36,730 nucleotides of DNA from JBBIIC01 sp037446725 (GCA_037446725.1 JBBIIC010000023.1:1-36730), one strand, 5' to 3'. Numbered from the stretch's first letter, positions 9,142 through 19,459 are shown. Notes: generated from the sequence alone by a model not told the origin. Numbers and translations are program-made.

Positions 9142-10440
9142 TCAGAACCGCACGATTCTCCCATCGTCGTAGCTCCCCTTGAGCACGTTGCGGGTGTCGA
9201 GTACGAGTCGCGCGTTGCTCACGACCAGGTCGTAGTCAACACCACGATGGTCGGTGACGATTAGCACGGCGTCGGCACGTGCGACCTCGGCCGCCGAGAG
9301 CCCGACCGAGGGCACCGCCTCCCCGCCGGCGACGAAGACCTCCACGAACGGGTCGTGGTAGACGATCTCGGCATCCTTCTCGCGCAACAGCTCGGCGACC
9401 TTGATCGCCGGGGACTCGCGCACGTCATCGATGTCGGCCTTGTAAGCCACACCAAGCATGAGGATACGGGCATCGGCGAGCGGCTTACGCTGCGCGTTGA
9501 GCGCATCCATGAGGCGACGGACCACGTAGTACGGCATGTCCTCGTTGATCTTGCCCGAAAGCTCGATGAACTCGGTGTGGAAGTCGTACTCGCGCGCTTT
9601 CCACGAGAGATAGAACGGGTCGATGGGGATGCAGTGTCCGCCGAGACCCGGACCCGGGTAGAAGGGCATGAAGCCGAACGGCTTGGTCTTGGCGGCGTCG
9701 ATGACCTCCCAGAGGTTGATGTCCATGCGCTCGGAGAGGCGCAGCAGTTCGTTGACGAGCGCGATGTTCACCGAGCGGAAGATGTTCTCAAGGAGCTTCG
9801 TCATCTCGGCGGCCCGCGTGGAGGAGACCGGCACGACCGTGTCGATGAACTGGCTGTAGAGGGTGACCGCCGCCCGCGTGCAGGCCGGCGTCACTCCGCC
9901 CACGACCTTCGGTGTGTTCTTCGTGTGGTGGGTGAGGTTGCCCGGGTCGACGCGCTCGGGCGAGAAGGCGAGGTGCAGGTCGGTGCCGACGCGCAGACCG
10001 CCCGCCTCGAGGATCGGCTGGATGACCTCCTCGGTGGTGCCGGGGTACGTCGTCGATTCGAGCGTGACGAGCGCACCCGACTTCAGGTGCGGCGCCACCG
10101 CCCCGGCAGCGGCCTCCATGTATGACGTGTCCGGCGCCTTGCGCTCGTCGAGCGGAGTCGGCACGCAGATCGCGATCGCATCGCACTCGGAAGCCCGCGA
10201 GAAATCCAGGGTCGCACTGATGTGGCCCGACTCCACAAGCGGAGCCAGACGGTCGGCCGCGACGTCAGGGATGTAGCTCGAGCCGGCGTTGACGGCGGCG
10301 ACCTTGTCGGCGGCCACGTCAAAACCGACGACCCGGTAGCCCTGCGTCGCCATCTCAACGACGAGAGGCAGTCCGACGTAACCGAGACCGACCACGCCGA
10401 GAATGGCGCTCCGGTCCGCTATGCGCTGTTCGACTCCCAC
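9142..10440 (-). CDS. UDP-N-acetyl-D-glucosamine/mannosamine 6-dehydrogenase (UDP-glucose/GDP-mannose dehydrogenase family)
   Basis: 432 residues from GTG 10440 with GGGAG upstream. The NAD-binding Rossmann motif is VVGLGYVGLPL (about 17-27). The catalytic cysteine is C270 in GPGLGGHCIPIDP, and CVPTPLDE near 92-99 and LVTLESTTYPGTTEEV near 124-139 are also conserved. Length and motifs fit the WbpA/WecC branch that oxidises UDP-N-acetylhexosamines to uronic acids rather than short UDP-glucose dehydrogenases; WbpA against WecC cannot be decided by eye. The product would be a building block for the surface glycan made by the neighbouring glycosyltransferases. Confidence 0.88.
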   Translation of the reverse strand: MGVEQRIADRSAILGVVGLGYVGLPLVVEMATQGYRVVGFDVAADKVAAVNAGSSYIPDVAADRLAPLVESGHISATLDFSRASECDAIAICVPTPLDERKAPDTSYMEAAAGAVAPHLKSGALVTLESTTYPGTTEEVIQPILEAGGLRVGTDLHLAFSPERVDPGNLTHHTKNTPKVVGGVTPACTRAAVTLYSQFIDTVVPVSSTRAAEMTKLLENIFRSVNIALVNELLRLSERMDINLWEVIDAAKTKPFGFMPFYPGPGLGGHCIPIDPFYLSWKAREYDFHTEFIELSGKINEDMPYYVVRRLMDALNAQRKPLADARILMLGVAYKADIDDVRESPAIKVAELLREKDAEIVYHDPFVEVFVAGGEAVPSVGLSAAEVARADAVLIVTDHRGVDYDLVVSNARLVLDTRNVLKGSYDDGRIVRF

Positions 10441-10503
10441 CTGGGTCTACTCCCATCAACCGCACGCAGGTCCTGGGTCCCGCGTGACATGCCCGAAACC
10501 GTC

Positions 10504-10926
10504 CTATTGTATCGCGAACATCAGCTCTCCGGAGCAGGCGGTCTCACCGTCGACCGTCGCCACCGCCTCACCGAAACCGATCGCCCCGCGCGAGCGCGTG
10601 ATGCGTACCTCGAGCCGCAGGGTGTCCCCGGGCTTCACCTGCCGCTTGAAGCGGACCTTATCGATACCTGCGAAGAAGGCGAGCTTGCCCTTGTTCTCCT
10701 CGACCGAAAGAAGCGCGACGGCGCCCACCTGGGCAAGCGCCTCGACGATCAGTACACCGGGCATCACCGGGTAGTCCGGGAAGTGACCCGGGAAGAACGG
10801 CTCGTTGGCGGTCACGTTCTTGATCCCGACCGCGCGCTGCCCGATCTCGAGCTCCTCGATCCGGTCGATAAGCAGCAAGGGGTAGCGGTGCGGGATGATC
10901 TCCTTGATCGCGTCGATGCTGAGCAC
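10504..10926 (-). CDS. fabZ: 3-hydroxyacyl-[acyl-carrier-protein] dehydratase FabZ
   Basis: 140 residues from GTG 10926, chosen because GGGAGGAG stands 6 bases upstream and the protein then begins at the family's usual place (LSIDAIKEIIPHRYPLLLIDR). A longer in-frame extension into murA is not used. Catalytic histidine lies in PHRYP; the second motif HFPDYPVMPGVLIVEALAQ carries the active-site glutamate. It dehydrates beta-hydroxyacyl-ACP in fatty-acid elongation as a hot-dog-fold dimer in the cytoplasm. It follows murA by 13 bases and is surely co-transcribed with it. Confidence 0.95.
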   Translation of the reverse strand: MLSIDAIKEIIPHRYPLLLIDRIEELEIGQRAVGIKNVTANEPFFPGHFPDYPVMPGVLIVEALAQVGAVALLSVEENKGKLAFFAGIDKVRFKRQVKPGDTLRLEVRITRSRGAIGFGEAVATVDGETACSGELMFAIQ

Positions 10927-10939
10927 GTGGCGCTCCTCC

Positions 10940-12253
10940 CTACGCGGTACCGGTCTGGACATCGGCACCGAGCGACGCGAGCTTCTCGACGAAGCCCTCG
11001 TAGCCCCGCTCGATGTGGTGCGTGTCGGTGACCTCGGTCTCGCCTTCGGCCGCGAGTCCTGCAAGCACGAGCGCCGCGCCCGCACGCAGGTCCGGACAGC
11101 GGACCGGAGCACCAGAGAGCCCGACGACGCCCCTGACGAGGGCGTGATGGCCCTCGATACGGATGTCGGCGCCCATGCGCACGAGCTCGTCAGCGAACAT
11201 GAAGCGGTTCTCGAAGACGTTCTCGGTGATGACGCAGCCACCCTCGGCGAGCGCCATAAGCGCCATGAACTGCGGCTGCATGTCCGTGGGGAAGCCGGGA
11301 TAGGGAAGGGTCTGCACGTCGGTCGCCTGCAGCCGGCCTGTGCGCGACACGGTCACGCGGTCGGGGCCGGCCTCGACCGTGCACCCGGCTTGATCGAACT
11401 TGCGCAGCACCATCTCGAGATGCGCGGGGTCCACGCCGGTGACCGTCACGGGGCCCCCTGTCAGCGCCCCGGCGACGAGGAACGTGCCCGCCTCAATCCG
11501 ATCGCCGACGACCGCGTGATGGACGGAACCGAGCGCCTTCACACCCTCGATGGTGATGGTGGAAGTGCCTGCCCCGTCGATACGCGCTCCCATAGCGCGG
11601 AGCATCGCCGCGAGATCGGCGATCTCGGGCTCGCGCGCCGCATTCTCGATCACGGTCGTGCCCTCGGCGAGAACCGCCGCCATCAACAGGTTCTCCGTCG
11701 CTCCGACGCTCGGGAACTCGAGGACCACCTCGGCGCCGCGCAGCCCCCCGGCAGCGGTCGCGTCGATGAAGCCGTGCTCGAACTCGAATCGCACACCGAG
11801 GGCCTCCAGGCCGCTGATGTGCATGTCGACCTTGCGCGAACCGATGTTGCAGCCGCCCGGCATCGCGACGTGCGCGCGTCCGAGCCGCGCAACGAGCGGG
11901 CCGAGTACCGCGATGGACGCCCGCATCCGGGCCACGAGCTCGTAGGGGGCCTCGAACGAGTCGAGGTTGGTCGCGTCCACGGCGATTGTGTCGCCGTCGC
12001 GCCGCACGTGCGCACCGAGGCCCTCAACGACCTCGGCCATGGTGGCGACGTCGCTGATGTCCGGCACGTTGCTGATGCGGGACTCGCCCGGAGCAAGCAG
12101 CGCGGCGGCGATGAGCTTGAGCGCGGAGTTCTTGGCGCCGGCTACCCGTACCTCGCCGGCAAGCCGACGGCCCCCTCGCACGATGATGGGTCCCACCTGG
12201 CAGACGACCTTCCCCAAGACGGTTCTGACCCTCTCACGGTAGTGCACGGTCAC
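10940..12253 (-). CDS. murA: UDP-N-acetylglucosamine 1-carboxyvinyltransferase MurA
   Basis: 437 residues if read from GTG 12253. The family usually starts close to IIVRGGRRLAGEVRVAGAKN, so internal TTG or GTG codons about 12-19 residues downstream are also possible starts. EPSP-synthase fold: the substrate lysine is in GAKNSALK, and the catalytic cysteine C135 lies in AMPGGCNIGSRKVD. Having cysteine rather than aspartate there predicts fosfomycin sensitivity at the target level. The tail motif RAGAALVLAGLAAEGETEV is conserved. It catalyses the first committed step of peptidoglycan synthesis, transfer of enolpyruvate to UDP-GlcNAc. Confidence 0.95.
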   Translation of the reverse strand: MTVHYRERVRTVLGKVVCQVGPIIVRGGRRLAGEVRVAGAKNSALKLIAAALLAPGESRISNVPDISDVATMAEVVEGLGAHVRRDGDTIAVDATNLDSFEAPYELVARMRASIAVLGPLVARLGRAHVAMPGGCNIGSRKVDMHISGLEALGVRFEFEHGFIDATAAGGLRGAEVVLEFPSVGATENLLMAAVLAEGTTVIENAAREPEIADLAAMLRAMGARIDGAGTSTITIEGVKALGSVHHAVVGDRIEAGTFLVAGALTGGPVTVTGVDPAHLEMVLRKFDQAGCTVEAGPDRVTVSRTGRLQATDVQTLPYPGFPTDMQPQFMALMALAEGGCVITENVFENRFMFADELVRMGADIRIEGHHALVRGVVGLSGAPVRCPDLRAGAALVLAGLAAEGETEVTDTHHIERGYEGFVEKLASLGADVQTGTA

Positions 12254-12307
12254 CCGTACAACAAGCCGACGGCGCCGGGCGTCACCGGACGGTCACCCCG
12301 GACAGCA

Positions 12308-12340
12308 GCGGGGCGGCAGGCATGACGCCTGCCGCCCCGC
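12308..12340 (-). terminator. Hairpin terminator behind the ATP synthase operon
   Basis: A perfect 14-bp inverted repeat (GCGGGGCGGCAGGC and its complement) with a 5-base loop lies between the atpC stop and murA. Almost every stem pair is G-C. No clear T-tract follows on either strand, so it may act as a GC-rich intrinsic or pausing hairpin. It is the only strong stem between the two operons, so it likely ends most atp transcripts. Confidence 0.65.
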
Positions 12341-12357
12341 GGTCACGCTGTCGGCAC

Positions 12358-12777
12358 TTACGAGCGGTGCTTGCCCGCCACGCTCGCCTGGAGCTCGCAC
12401 CAGTTGAGGTCGGCCACGCAGGCATCGACCTCTTCCTCGGCGCTTCCCTCGGCCTCGCGCAGGCGCTGGCGCGCCTCCTCGAGGGCCTGGCGGGCGCTCT
12501 CCGCATCGATCTGGGAGCCCGCGGCGGCCTGGTCGGCGAGCACGATGACCTTGTCCTCGTGGACCTGAACGTAGCCGCCGGCGATGGCGAACCACTCCAC
12601 CTTGTCCTCGCCGTACATGACGCGGATCTCGCCGGGTTTGAGCGCGCTCACGAGCGGGGCGTGCAGCGGCATGATGCCGATCTCGCCGTCGATGGTGGGC
12701 GCGACGACCATGCGCGCCTCATTGCGGTAGACGACGCGCTCGGGGGTGACGATCTCGCACAGAAGCGTGCGCTCCAT
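12358..12777 (-). CDS. atpC: F1 ATP synthase epsilon subunit
   Basis: 139 residues from ATG 12777. The N-terminal beta sandwich is visible (CEIVTPERVVYRNEARMVV, then DGEIGIMPLHAPLVSAL, then FAIAGGYVQV), followed by the C-terminal two-helix part (ESARQALEEARQRLREAEG). Epsilon sits on the central stalk with gamma, couples it to the c-ring and can inhibit ATP hydrolysis. It is the last gene of the operon, 16 bases after atpD. The C-terminus is slightly extended by an acidic and then basic tail. Confidence 0.95.
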   Translation of the reverse strand: MERTLLCEIVTPERVVYRNEARMVVAPTIDGEIGIMPLHAPLVSALKPGEIRVMYGEDKVEWFAIAGGYVQVHEDKVIVLADQAAAGSQIDAESARQALEEARQRLREAEGSAEEEVDACVADLNWCELQASVAGKHRS

Positions 12778-12793
12778 ACCTCTGATCGCTCCT

Positions 12794-14230
<1,437 letters not shown>

Positions 14231-15112
14231 CTAGTCCTCCAGCGCCGCGGCGCCGCCGACGATCTCGGCGATTTCGTTGGTGATTGATGCCTGGCGGGCG
14301 CGGTTGTAGCTGCGCGTGAGTGTGGTGATCATCTCCGACGCGTTGTCGGTGGCCGACTTCATAGCCGTGCGCCGAGCGCCGTGCTCGGAGGCAGCCGACT
14401 CCATGAGCGCCCTGAAGACGAGCGTCTCGACGTAGGTCGGCAGCAGCAGCTCGAGGACGGCCCCGGGGTTGGGCTCGAAGGTGTACTCGGCCCGCGCGTC
14501 GCTGACCTCGGCGGCCTCGTCGACGACGCGGCGCTCGATCGGCAGGAGCTGATGCACCTCAGGCCTCTGCTCGGCGACGTTCTTGAAGCGGTTGAACGCC
14601 ACGTAGACCGCGTCGATCTCCTCGTCCGAGTACGCGCCGATGACGTGCGCGGCGATTGACTTGGCGTCGGCGAACGTCGGCTTGTCTGAGATGTCGCGGT
14701 AGACCGCGATCGGCTCGATGCCGCGGTACTTGAAGTAGCTCGCGGCCTTCTTGCCCACCGCGATGACGTCGACCTGGACGCCCGCGGCCGTCTCATTGGA
14801 GATGATGTTCTCGGTCAGGCGCAGGATGTTGCTGTTGAACGCACCGGCAAGGCCACGGTCCGAGGTCACGGCGATGACCACGACCCGCGTGCGCGCCTCG
14901 TGCGCCTCGAGCAGCGGGTGCTCTGCACCCTTGGCGTAGCGCGCCACGTTGCCGAGGACTTCCATCATCGAGAGCGCGTATGGGCGCGCGGCCTCGATCT
15001 TCTCCTGGGCCTTCTTGATCTTGGCGGTCGCGACCATCTCCATCGTGCGCGTGATCTGGCGCGTCGACTCGACGCTCACGATCCGGTTCTTTATGTCGCG
15101 CAGGTTCGGCAT
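14231..15112 (-). CDS. atpG: F1 ATP synthase gamma subunit
   Basis: 293 residues from ATG 15112. The N-terminal coiled coil is typical (LRDIKNRIVSVESTRQITRTMEMVA), the middle has VIAVTSDRGLAGAFNSN, and the C-terminal helix carries RRTAMKSATDNASEMI. Gamma forms the rotating central shaft. The stop codon touches the atpD start. The atpA gene ends ten bases upstream. Confidence 0.97.
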   Translation of the reverse strand: MPNLRDIKNRIVSVESTRQITRTMEMVATAKIKKAQEKIEAARPYALSMMEVLGNVARYAKGAEHPLLEAHEARTRVVVIAVTSDRGLAGAFNSNILRLTENIISNETAAGVQVDVIAVGKKAASYFKYRGIEPIAVYRDISDKPTFADAKSIAAHVIGAYSDEEIDAVYVAFNRFKNVAEQRPEVHQLLPIERRVVDEAAEVSDARAEYTFEPNPGAVLELLLPTYVETLVFRALMESAASEHGARRTAMKSATDNASEMITTLTRSYNRARQASITNEIAEIVGGAAALED

Positions 15113-15122
15113 GGGCCGTCCC

Positions 15123-16685
15123 CTAGCTTCCCGAGAAGGTCGCGGTGAACTCCTTGAGGGCCTCTACGAGCTTGGCCTCGGTCGCCTCGGAGAGCGTCTT
15201 CTCGTCGCGGATGGCAGCCCCGATCTCGGGATGGCCGTTGCCCACGAACTCGAGGAACCCATCGCGGAAGCGCAGGACGTCGTCGACCTCGAGCTCGTCG
15301 AGGTAACCCTTCGTGCCGGCGTAGATCGCGATGACCTGCTGCTCGACCGGGAACGGCACGTACTGGCCCTGCTTGAGCAGCTCGACGAGGCGCGCGCCGC
15401 GGCTGAGCGTCTGCTGCGTGGCCTTGTCGAGATCCGAGCCGAACTGGGCGAACGCGGCTAGTTCGCGGTACTGCGCAAGGTCGAGGCGCAGCGACCCGGC
15501 GACCTGTTTCATCGCCTTGATCTGCGCCGAACCGCCGACGCGAGACACCGAGATGCCGACGTTGATGGCCGGGCGTACGCCCTGATAGAACAGGTCGGTC
15601 TGCAGGAAGATCTGGCCGTCGGTGATGGAGATGACGTTCGTCGGGATGTAAGCCGACACGTCGCCGGCCTGCGTCTCGATGACCGGGAGCGCGGTGAGCG
15701 AGCCGGCGCCGTTGGCGTCGGACAGCTTGACCGCGCGCTCGAGCAACCGGCTGTGCAGGTAGAAGACGTCACCGGGGTACGCCTCGCGGCCCGGCGGGCG
15801 GCGCAGCGTGAGCGACATCTGGCGGTACGCGACGGCCTGCTTGGAGAGGTCGTCGTAGATGCAGAGCACGTGGCGACCCGGGTTGGACTCGCTCGCGGGC
15901 TGCCCGTCCGCACCGGTGTACATGAAGTACTCGCCCATCGCACAGCCGGCGAGCGGCGCGATGTACTGCAGCGGCGCCGGTTCCGAGGCGGCCGCCGAGA
16001 CGACGATCGTGTACTCCATGGCGCCGTAGCGCTCGAGGGTCTCGACGACGCCCGCGACGGTCGAGGCCTTCTGGCCGACCGCGACGTAGACGCAGATGAC
16101 GCCGGTCCCCTTCTGGTTGATGATCGTGTCGAGAGCAACCGCGGTCTTACCGGTCTGGCGATCGCCGATGATGAGCTCGCGCTGGCCGCGGCCGATGGGG
16201 ATCATCGAGTCGATGGCCATGATGCCGGTCTGAAGCGGCTCGTGCACACCCTTGCGCTCGATGACGCCGGGTGCGCGGAACTCGACCGGGCGGTAGCCCT
16301 CGGCGGCGATGGGGCCCTTGCCGTCGAGCGGCTCGCCGAGCGGGCTGACGATGCGGCCGAGCATCCCCTTGCCGGACGGCACCTCGACGGTGCGACCGGT
16401 GGTGCGAACGGTGTCGTTCTCCTTGATGAGCGTCACATCGCCCATGAGCACGGCGCCGACCTCGTTCTCGTCGAGGTTCAGTGCCATGCCGTAGACGACC
16501 GCGCCGCCCTCGCCCACGAACTCGAGGAGCTCGCCGGCCATGGCGCCACGCAGCCCGTCGACCCGCGCGATACCGTCACCGACTGACATGACGGTGCCGA
16601 CCTCGCGGACGTCGATCTCGGCTTCGAAGCGCTCCAGCTGCGCTTTGAGTACGTCGCTGATTGCGCGTGCGGTGATCTCGGCCAC
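15123..16685 (-). CDS. atpA: F1 ATP synthase alpha subunit
   Basis: 520 residues from GTG 16685, directly behind the atpH stop with GGGAGGTGAGG inside the end of atpH. The non-catalytic nucleotide site has Walker A GDRQTGKT, the string AIDSMIPIGRGQRELIIG is conserved, and the alpha signature PAINVGISVSRVGGSAQ is present. It alternates with beta in the F1 hexamer. Confidence 0.98.
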   Translation of the reverse strand: MAEITARAISDVLKAQLERFEAEIDVREVGTVMSVGDGIARVDGLRGAMAGELLEFVGEGGAVVYGMALNLDENEVGAVLMGDVTLIKENDTVRTTGRTVEVPSGKGMLGRIVSPLGEPLDGKGPIAAEGYRPVEFRAPGVIERKGVHEPLQTGIMAIDSMIPIGRGQRELIIGDRQTGKTAVALDTIINQKGTGVICVYVAVGQKASTVAGVVETLERYGAMEYTIVVSAAASEPAPLQYIAPLAGCAMGEYFMYTGADGQPASESNPGRHVLCIYDDLSKQAVAYRQMSLTLRRPPGREAYPGDVFYLHSRLLERAVKLSDANGAGSLTALPVIETQAGDVSAYIPTNVISITDGQIFLQTDLFYQGVRPAINVGISVSRVGGSAQIKAMKQVAGSLRLDLAQYRELAAFAQFGSDLDKATQQTLSRGARLVELLKQGQYVPFPVEQQVIAIYAGTKGYLDELEVDDVLRFRDGFLEFVGNGHPEIGAAIRDEKTLSEATEAKLVEALKEFTATFSGS

Positions 16686-17243
16686 CTACGCCTCACCTCC
16701 CTGCGGTGCGGTAGACAGGTTGGCGCGGACCGCGTCGAGCTGGGCCGATAGGCTCCCGTCGAGCACCCTGCCGCCGACCTTGATGATGATGCCGCCCACG
16801 ATCGAGGCGTCGACCCGCTCGCGAAGCGAGACGGGGCGCCCGAGCGACGCGGCGAGCTTGTCCGTGATAGAGGCGCGAAGGGCCTCTTCGAGCGGGACGG
16901 CGGTCGTGACCTCGGCCACGACGATGCCGCGCTCGGCCTCGGCGATCTCGGCGAAGGCGCGGGCGATGTCCCCGAGCATGTCGGTGTGACCTCTGTCAAC
17001 GGCCAGCGTGACGATCGATACGACCTCGGGCGTCACGGTCTCGCCGAAGATCTCGCGCACGATGTCGCGCTTCTTCTCGGGCGCGATGCCCGTGTCGGTG
17101 AGCGCGGTCCGCAGGTCAATGTGGCCCCGGACCGCCTCGGCGGCGGTACGGATGCCGGCATCGGCTGCGTCGACAGCGTCGGCCATGGTGGCGAGGTCGA
17201 AGAGGACCCGTGCGTAGGTCCTTGCGATCCCGCTAGTTGTCAT
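16686..17243 (-). CDS. atpH: F1 ATP synthase delta subunit
   Basis: 185 residues from ATG 17243, overlapping the end of atpF by 11 bases. The N-terminal helical domain starts IARTYARVLFDLA, and the C-terminal domain has the delta signature GGIIIKVGGRVLDGSL. It links the top of F1 to the peripheral b stalk. Overlaps on both sides show tight translational coupling. Confidence 0.95.
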   Translation of the reverse strand: MTTSGIARTYARVLFDLATMADAVDAADAGIRTAAEAVRGHIDLRTALTDTGIAPEKKRDIVREIFGETVTPEVVSIVTLAVDRGHTDMLGDIARAFAEIAEAERGIVVAEVTTAVPLEEALRASITDKLAASLGRPVSLRERVDASIVGGIIIKVGGRVLDGSLSAQLDAVRANLSTAPQGGEA

Positions 17244-17775
17244 TGAGGCTCCCCACCTCGGCGACGTACTTCTCGATGAGGCTGGCGTGCTCGGCGGCGG
17301 AGAGCTTCTCGCCGATGAGCTTGCCGGCGACAGCCACCGAAAGGTCGGCTACGGACGCCTGGAGCTCGGCGACGGCCGCCTTCTTCTCGGCCTCCATCGC
17401 CTCGTGCGCCTTGGCCACGATGGCCTCGGCGTCCTTGGTGGCCTGCGCGAGGATCTCGGACTTCATCGACTCGGCGACCTTGCGGCCCTGCTCGATGACC
17501 TTGCCGGCCTCGGCGCGCGCCTCGGCCATCTGCGCCTTGTACTCCTCGAGCATGCGCTCGGCGTCCACCTGGGTCTGCTCGGCCTTCTCGAGCGATTCGC
17601 GGATCATCTCGGCACGCTTGTCGAGCACGTTGCTGATGGGCCCGAATGCGAACTTCTTGAGCAGGAAGAACAGCAGAGCGAACGCGATGATCGACGGCCA
17701 GATGTCCGCAAAGACAGGCACGACGGAAATCGCGGATCCGCCCTCTTCGGCTGCGTAGGCGACTCCTACAAACAT
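17233..17775 (-). CDS. atpF: Fo ATP synthase b subunit
   Basis: 180 residues from ATG 17775 with a short, partly hydrophobic N-terminus. One membrane span lies at about 27-47 (IWPSIIAFALLFFLLKKFAFGPI), followed by a long charged coiled coil (about 48-165) of the peripheral stalk. A single b gene is present and no b' copy, so a b2 homodimer is expected. Confidence 0.95.
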   Translation of the reverse strand: MFVGVAYAAEEGGSAISVVPVFADIWPSIIAFALLFFLLKKFAFGPISNVLDKRAEMIRESLEKAEQTQVDAERMLEEYKAQMAEARAEAGKVIEQGRKVAESMKSEILAQATKDAEAIVAKAHEAMEAEKKAAVAELQASVADLSVAVAGKLIGEKLSAAEHASLIEKYVAEVGSLNDN

Positions 17776-17808
17776 GGCTCTACTACCTCCACTCTCGGTA
17801 GCGCTGAC

Positions 17809-18030
17809 TTAGGCGCTGAGGATCAGAGCCAGAACGAAGCCGAGGAGCGCGAGCGCCTCGGTGAACGCGATGGCGATGAACATCGTGGTCTGTACCTTGC
17901 CGGCCATCTCGGGCTGGCGAGCCATGGCCTCGACGGCCTTGCCGCCGATGATGCCGATGCCCAGACCCGGGCCGAAAGCGGCGAGGCCGTACGCGATTCC
18001 TGCGCCGAGAACGTTCAGAGAGCCTTCCAC
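17809..18030 (-). CDS. atpE: Fo ATP synthase c subunit
   Basis: 73 residues from GTG 18030, with GAAGGAGGATC 4 bases upstream deciding this start; an upstream extension is not used. Two hydrophobic helices flank the polar loop ARQPE. The ion-binding carboxylate is E58 in FTEALALLG. The positions that form the Na+ site in Na+-type c-rings (Q in GxGQG of helix 1, and S/T after the glutamate) are I (GLGIG) and A here, which predicts H+ coupling. Confidence 0.95.
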   Translation of the reverse strand: MEGSLNVLGAGIAYGLAAFGPGLGIGIIGGKAVEAMARQPEMAGKVQTTMFIAIAFTEALALLGFVLALILSA

Positions 18031-18089
18031 CAGTGATCCTCCTTCATTCCGGGACCCGAGCCGGATCCCCTTCTGAACTGCCCACCTGT

Positions 18090-18105
18090 GCCGGCGCCTG
18101 CCGGC
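18090..18105 (-). other. Intercistronic hairpin between atpB and atpE
   Basis: Two copies of the palindrome GCCGGC separated by 4 bases can form a 6-bp stem in the 88-base gap between atpB and atpE. This is the widest spacer inside the ATP synthase operon and lies just before the gene needed in the highest copy number. An RNA-processing or stability role is inference. Confidence 0.35.
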
Positions 18106-18118
18106 CAGAAACCCGTTA

Positions 18119-18925
18119 CTAGTGCTCCGAAGCGTGGAGCGCACCACCGATGTACACGGAGGTGAGGATGGCGAAGACGTACGCCTGAATGAACGCCACG
18201 AAGACCTTGAAGCCGTACATGATGACCAGCATCATGAAGCCAAAGCCGGTCATCGTGATCCCGAGAGCGTCGAACGACTTGGAACCCAGGATCATGAAGA
18301 TGCCGAAGATGCCGAGGATGATACCCCCGGCGAACATGTTAGCGAACAGACGAACGGCCAACGTGAGCGGCCGCAGGAAGTGACCGACTATCTCGAGCAC
18401 GAAGATGAACGGGCCGAGGGTGAAGCGGCCGAGCGGCCCCATCTCTCGCACGCCGCTCGGAATGAAGCTCTTCAGGTAGCCGATGAAGCCGTTCTTCTTG
18501 AAGCCGATGTAGTTGTACACGATGAAGACCATCACGGCCCAGGTAGCGGTCACGCCGATGGAGCCGGTGCCCGGCAGAGCGCCTGGGATCAGGCCGATCA
18601 CGTTGTTCACCAGGATGAAGAAGAAGAGTGTGCCGATGAACGGTGCCATCTTCACGCCCTCCTTGCCCATGTTGTCCACGCACAGGTTGCGGATGAACTC
18701 GTAACCGGCCTCCGCGATGTTGCCGATACCCCTTGGCACGAGTGCCACGCGCCTCGCTGCGACAAGGAAGAACACGAGCGTCACCAGGGACGCGATGAGC
18801 AGGAAGAACACGTAGTTCGTCAGCATCAGCGCGGTTGTCGGGTCCACCGTTCCGTTCACGTCGTTCCACGGCAGCACCGAGTAGTGATGGAGCTTGGATG
18901 CCAGTTTCTCGCCAAAACCATCCAC
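18119..18925 (-). CDS. atpB: Fo ATP synthase a subunit
   Basis: 268 residues from ATG 18925 with five to six hydrophobic segments. The essential arginine is R192 in PLTLAVRLFANMFAGG. The first span (TNYVFFLLIASLVTLVFFLV) and the family segment APFIGTLFFFILVNNVIGLIPG are also plain. It forms the half-channels against the c-ring. Confidence 0.96.
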   Translation of the reverse strand: MDGFGEKLASKLHHYSVLPWNDVNGTVDPTTALMLTNYVFFLLIASLVTLVFFLVAARRVALVPRGIGNIAEAGYEFIRNLCVDNMGKEGVKMAPFIGTLFFFILVNNVIGLIPGALPGTGSIGVTATWAVMVFIVYNYIGFKKNGFIGYLKSFIPSGVREMGPLGRFTLGPFIFVLEIVGHFLRPLTLAVRLFANMFAGGIILGIFGIFMILGSKSFDALGITMTGFGFMMLVIMYGFKVFVAFIQAYVFAILTSVYIGGALHASEH

Positions 18926-18940
18926 GCGGTTCTTCCTCCT

Positions 18941-19297
18941 TTACCGGGGCCGGGCCAGTACCTTGCCATACCGCACGAGCTCGATCGTGTACATGACCAG
19001 GAAGCCGCCCGCCACTCCGATGGCGAACGGCAGGAATCCCTCGCTGATGAAGCGGTAGTACACGAAGAGCAGTCCGGCTGCGATCGCCATGCGGACGAAC
19101 AACGATACCGCGGCATATACGAGACCCGCCTCGGGGGCGTCGGGCGTGAACGCGCGGAAGCTGGCGCGGGAGGCGAGCAGCAGGCCGACACCGAGTGCGA
19201 TGCCGAGGGCAGCCGCCACGACCGGGTGGCCGAGCAGCGCGACAACACTATCGACGAGTGCGGGAGACAGCTGGACTACCCCTCCGGTAGGACTCAT
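18941..19297 (-). CDS. Small membrane protein at the atpI position of the ATP synthase operon
   Basis: 118 residues with three to four hydrophobic segments (VVAALGIALGVGLLLA, AAVSLFVRMAIAAGLLFVYY, FLPFAIGVAGGFLVMYTIELV). It is the first gene of the operon, 15 bases before atpB, where AtpI/ATP-synthase-I proteins stand in other bacteria. The spacing of the hydrophobic segments fits that family, which assists c-ring assembly or Mg2+ supply, but I see no diagnostic motif. The function therefore comes from position. Confidence 0.7.
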   Translation of the reverse strand: MSPTGGVVQLSPALVDSVVALLGHPVVAAALGIALGVGLLLASRASFRAFTPDAPEAGLVYAAVSLFVRMAIAAGLLFVYYRFISEGFLPFAIGVAGGFLVMYTIELVRYGKVLARPR

Positions 19298-19426
19298 CGG
19301 TGCTCAAAACGCCTGGTAAGAGACCCTGCCGTGGAGCCGGTTCTGGATGCGGATCGCACCTCCGGGCGCATCCGTGCGCACGGTGTGCCGACCGCGTGTC
19401 CGACGGGGGTCTCGGAAAGCTTGCCC

Positions 19427-19455
19427 ATCGTACACGAACGTCAGGAGGCGGGCAA
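19427..19455 (-). promoter_or_regulatory. Promoter of the ATP synthase operon
   Basis: On the minus strand TTGCCC and TACGAT are separated by exactly 17 bases. The -35 box begins a few bases after the stop codon of the wecA/tagO-like gene. The predicted start near 19420 leaves a leader of about 120 bases before the atpI-like gene; that leader contains the 12-base palindrome CCGTGCGCACGG. Confidence 0.6.
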
Positions 19456-19459
19456 GAAG

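Noticed and set aside
10927..11241. N-terminal extension of fabZ into murA
   Set aside because: Residues are Ser/Arg-rich and unlike FabZ; GTG 10926 has a strong ribosome binding site and gives the family length.
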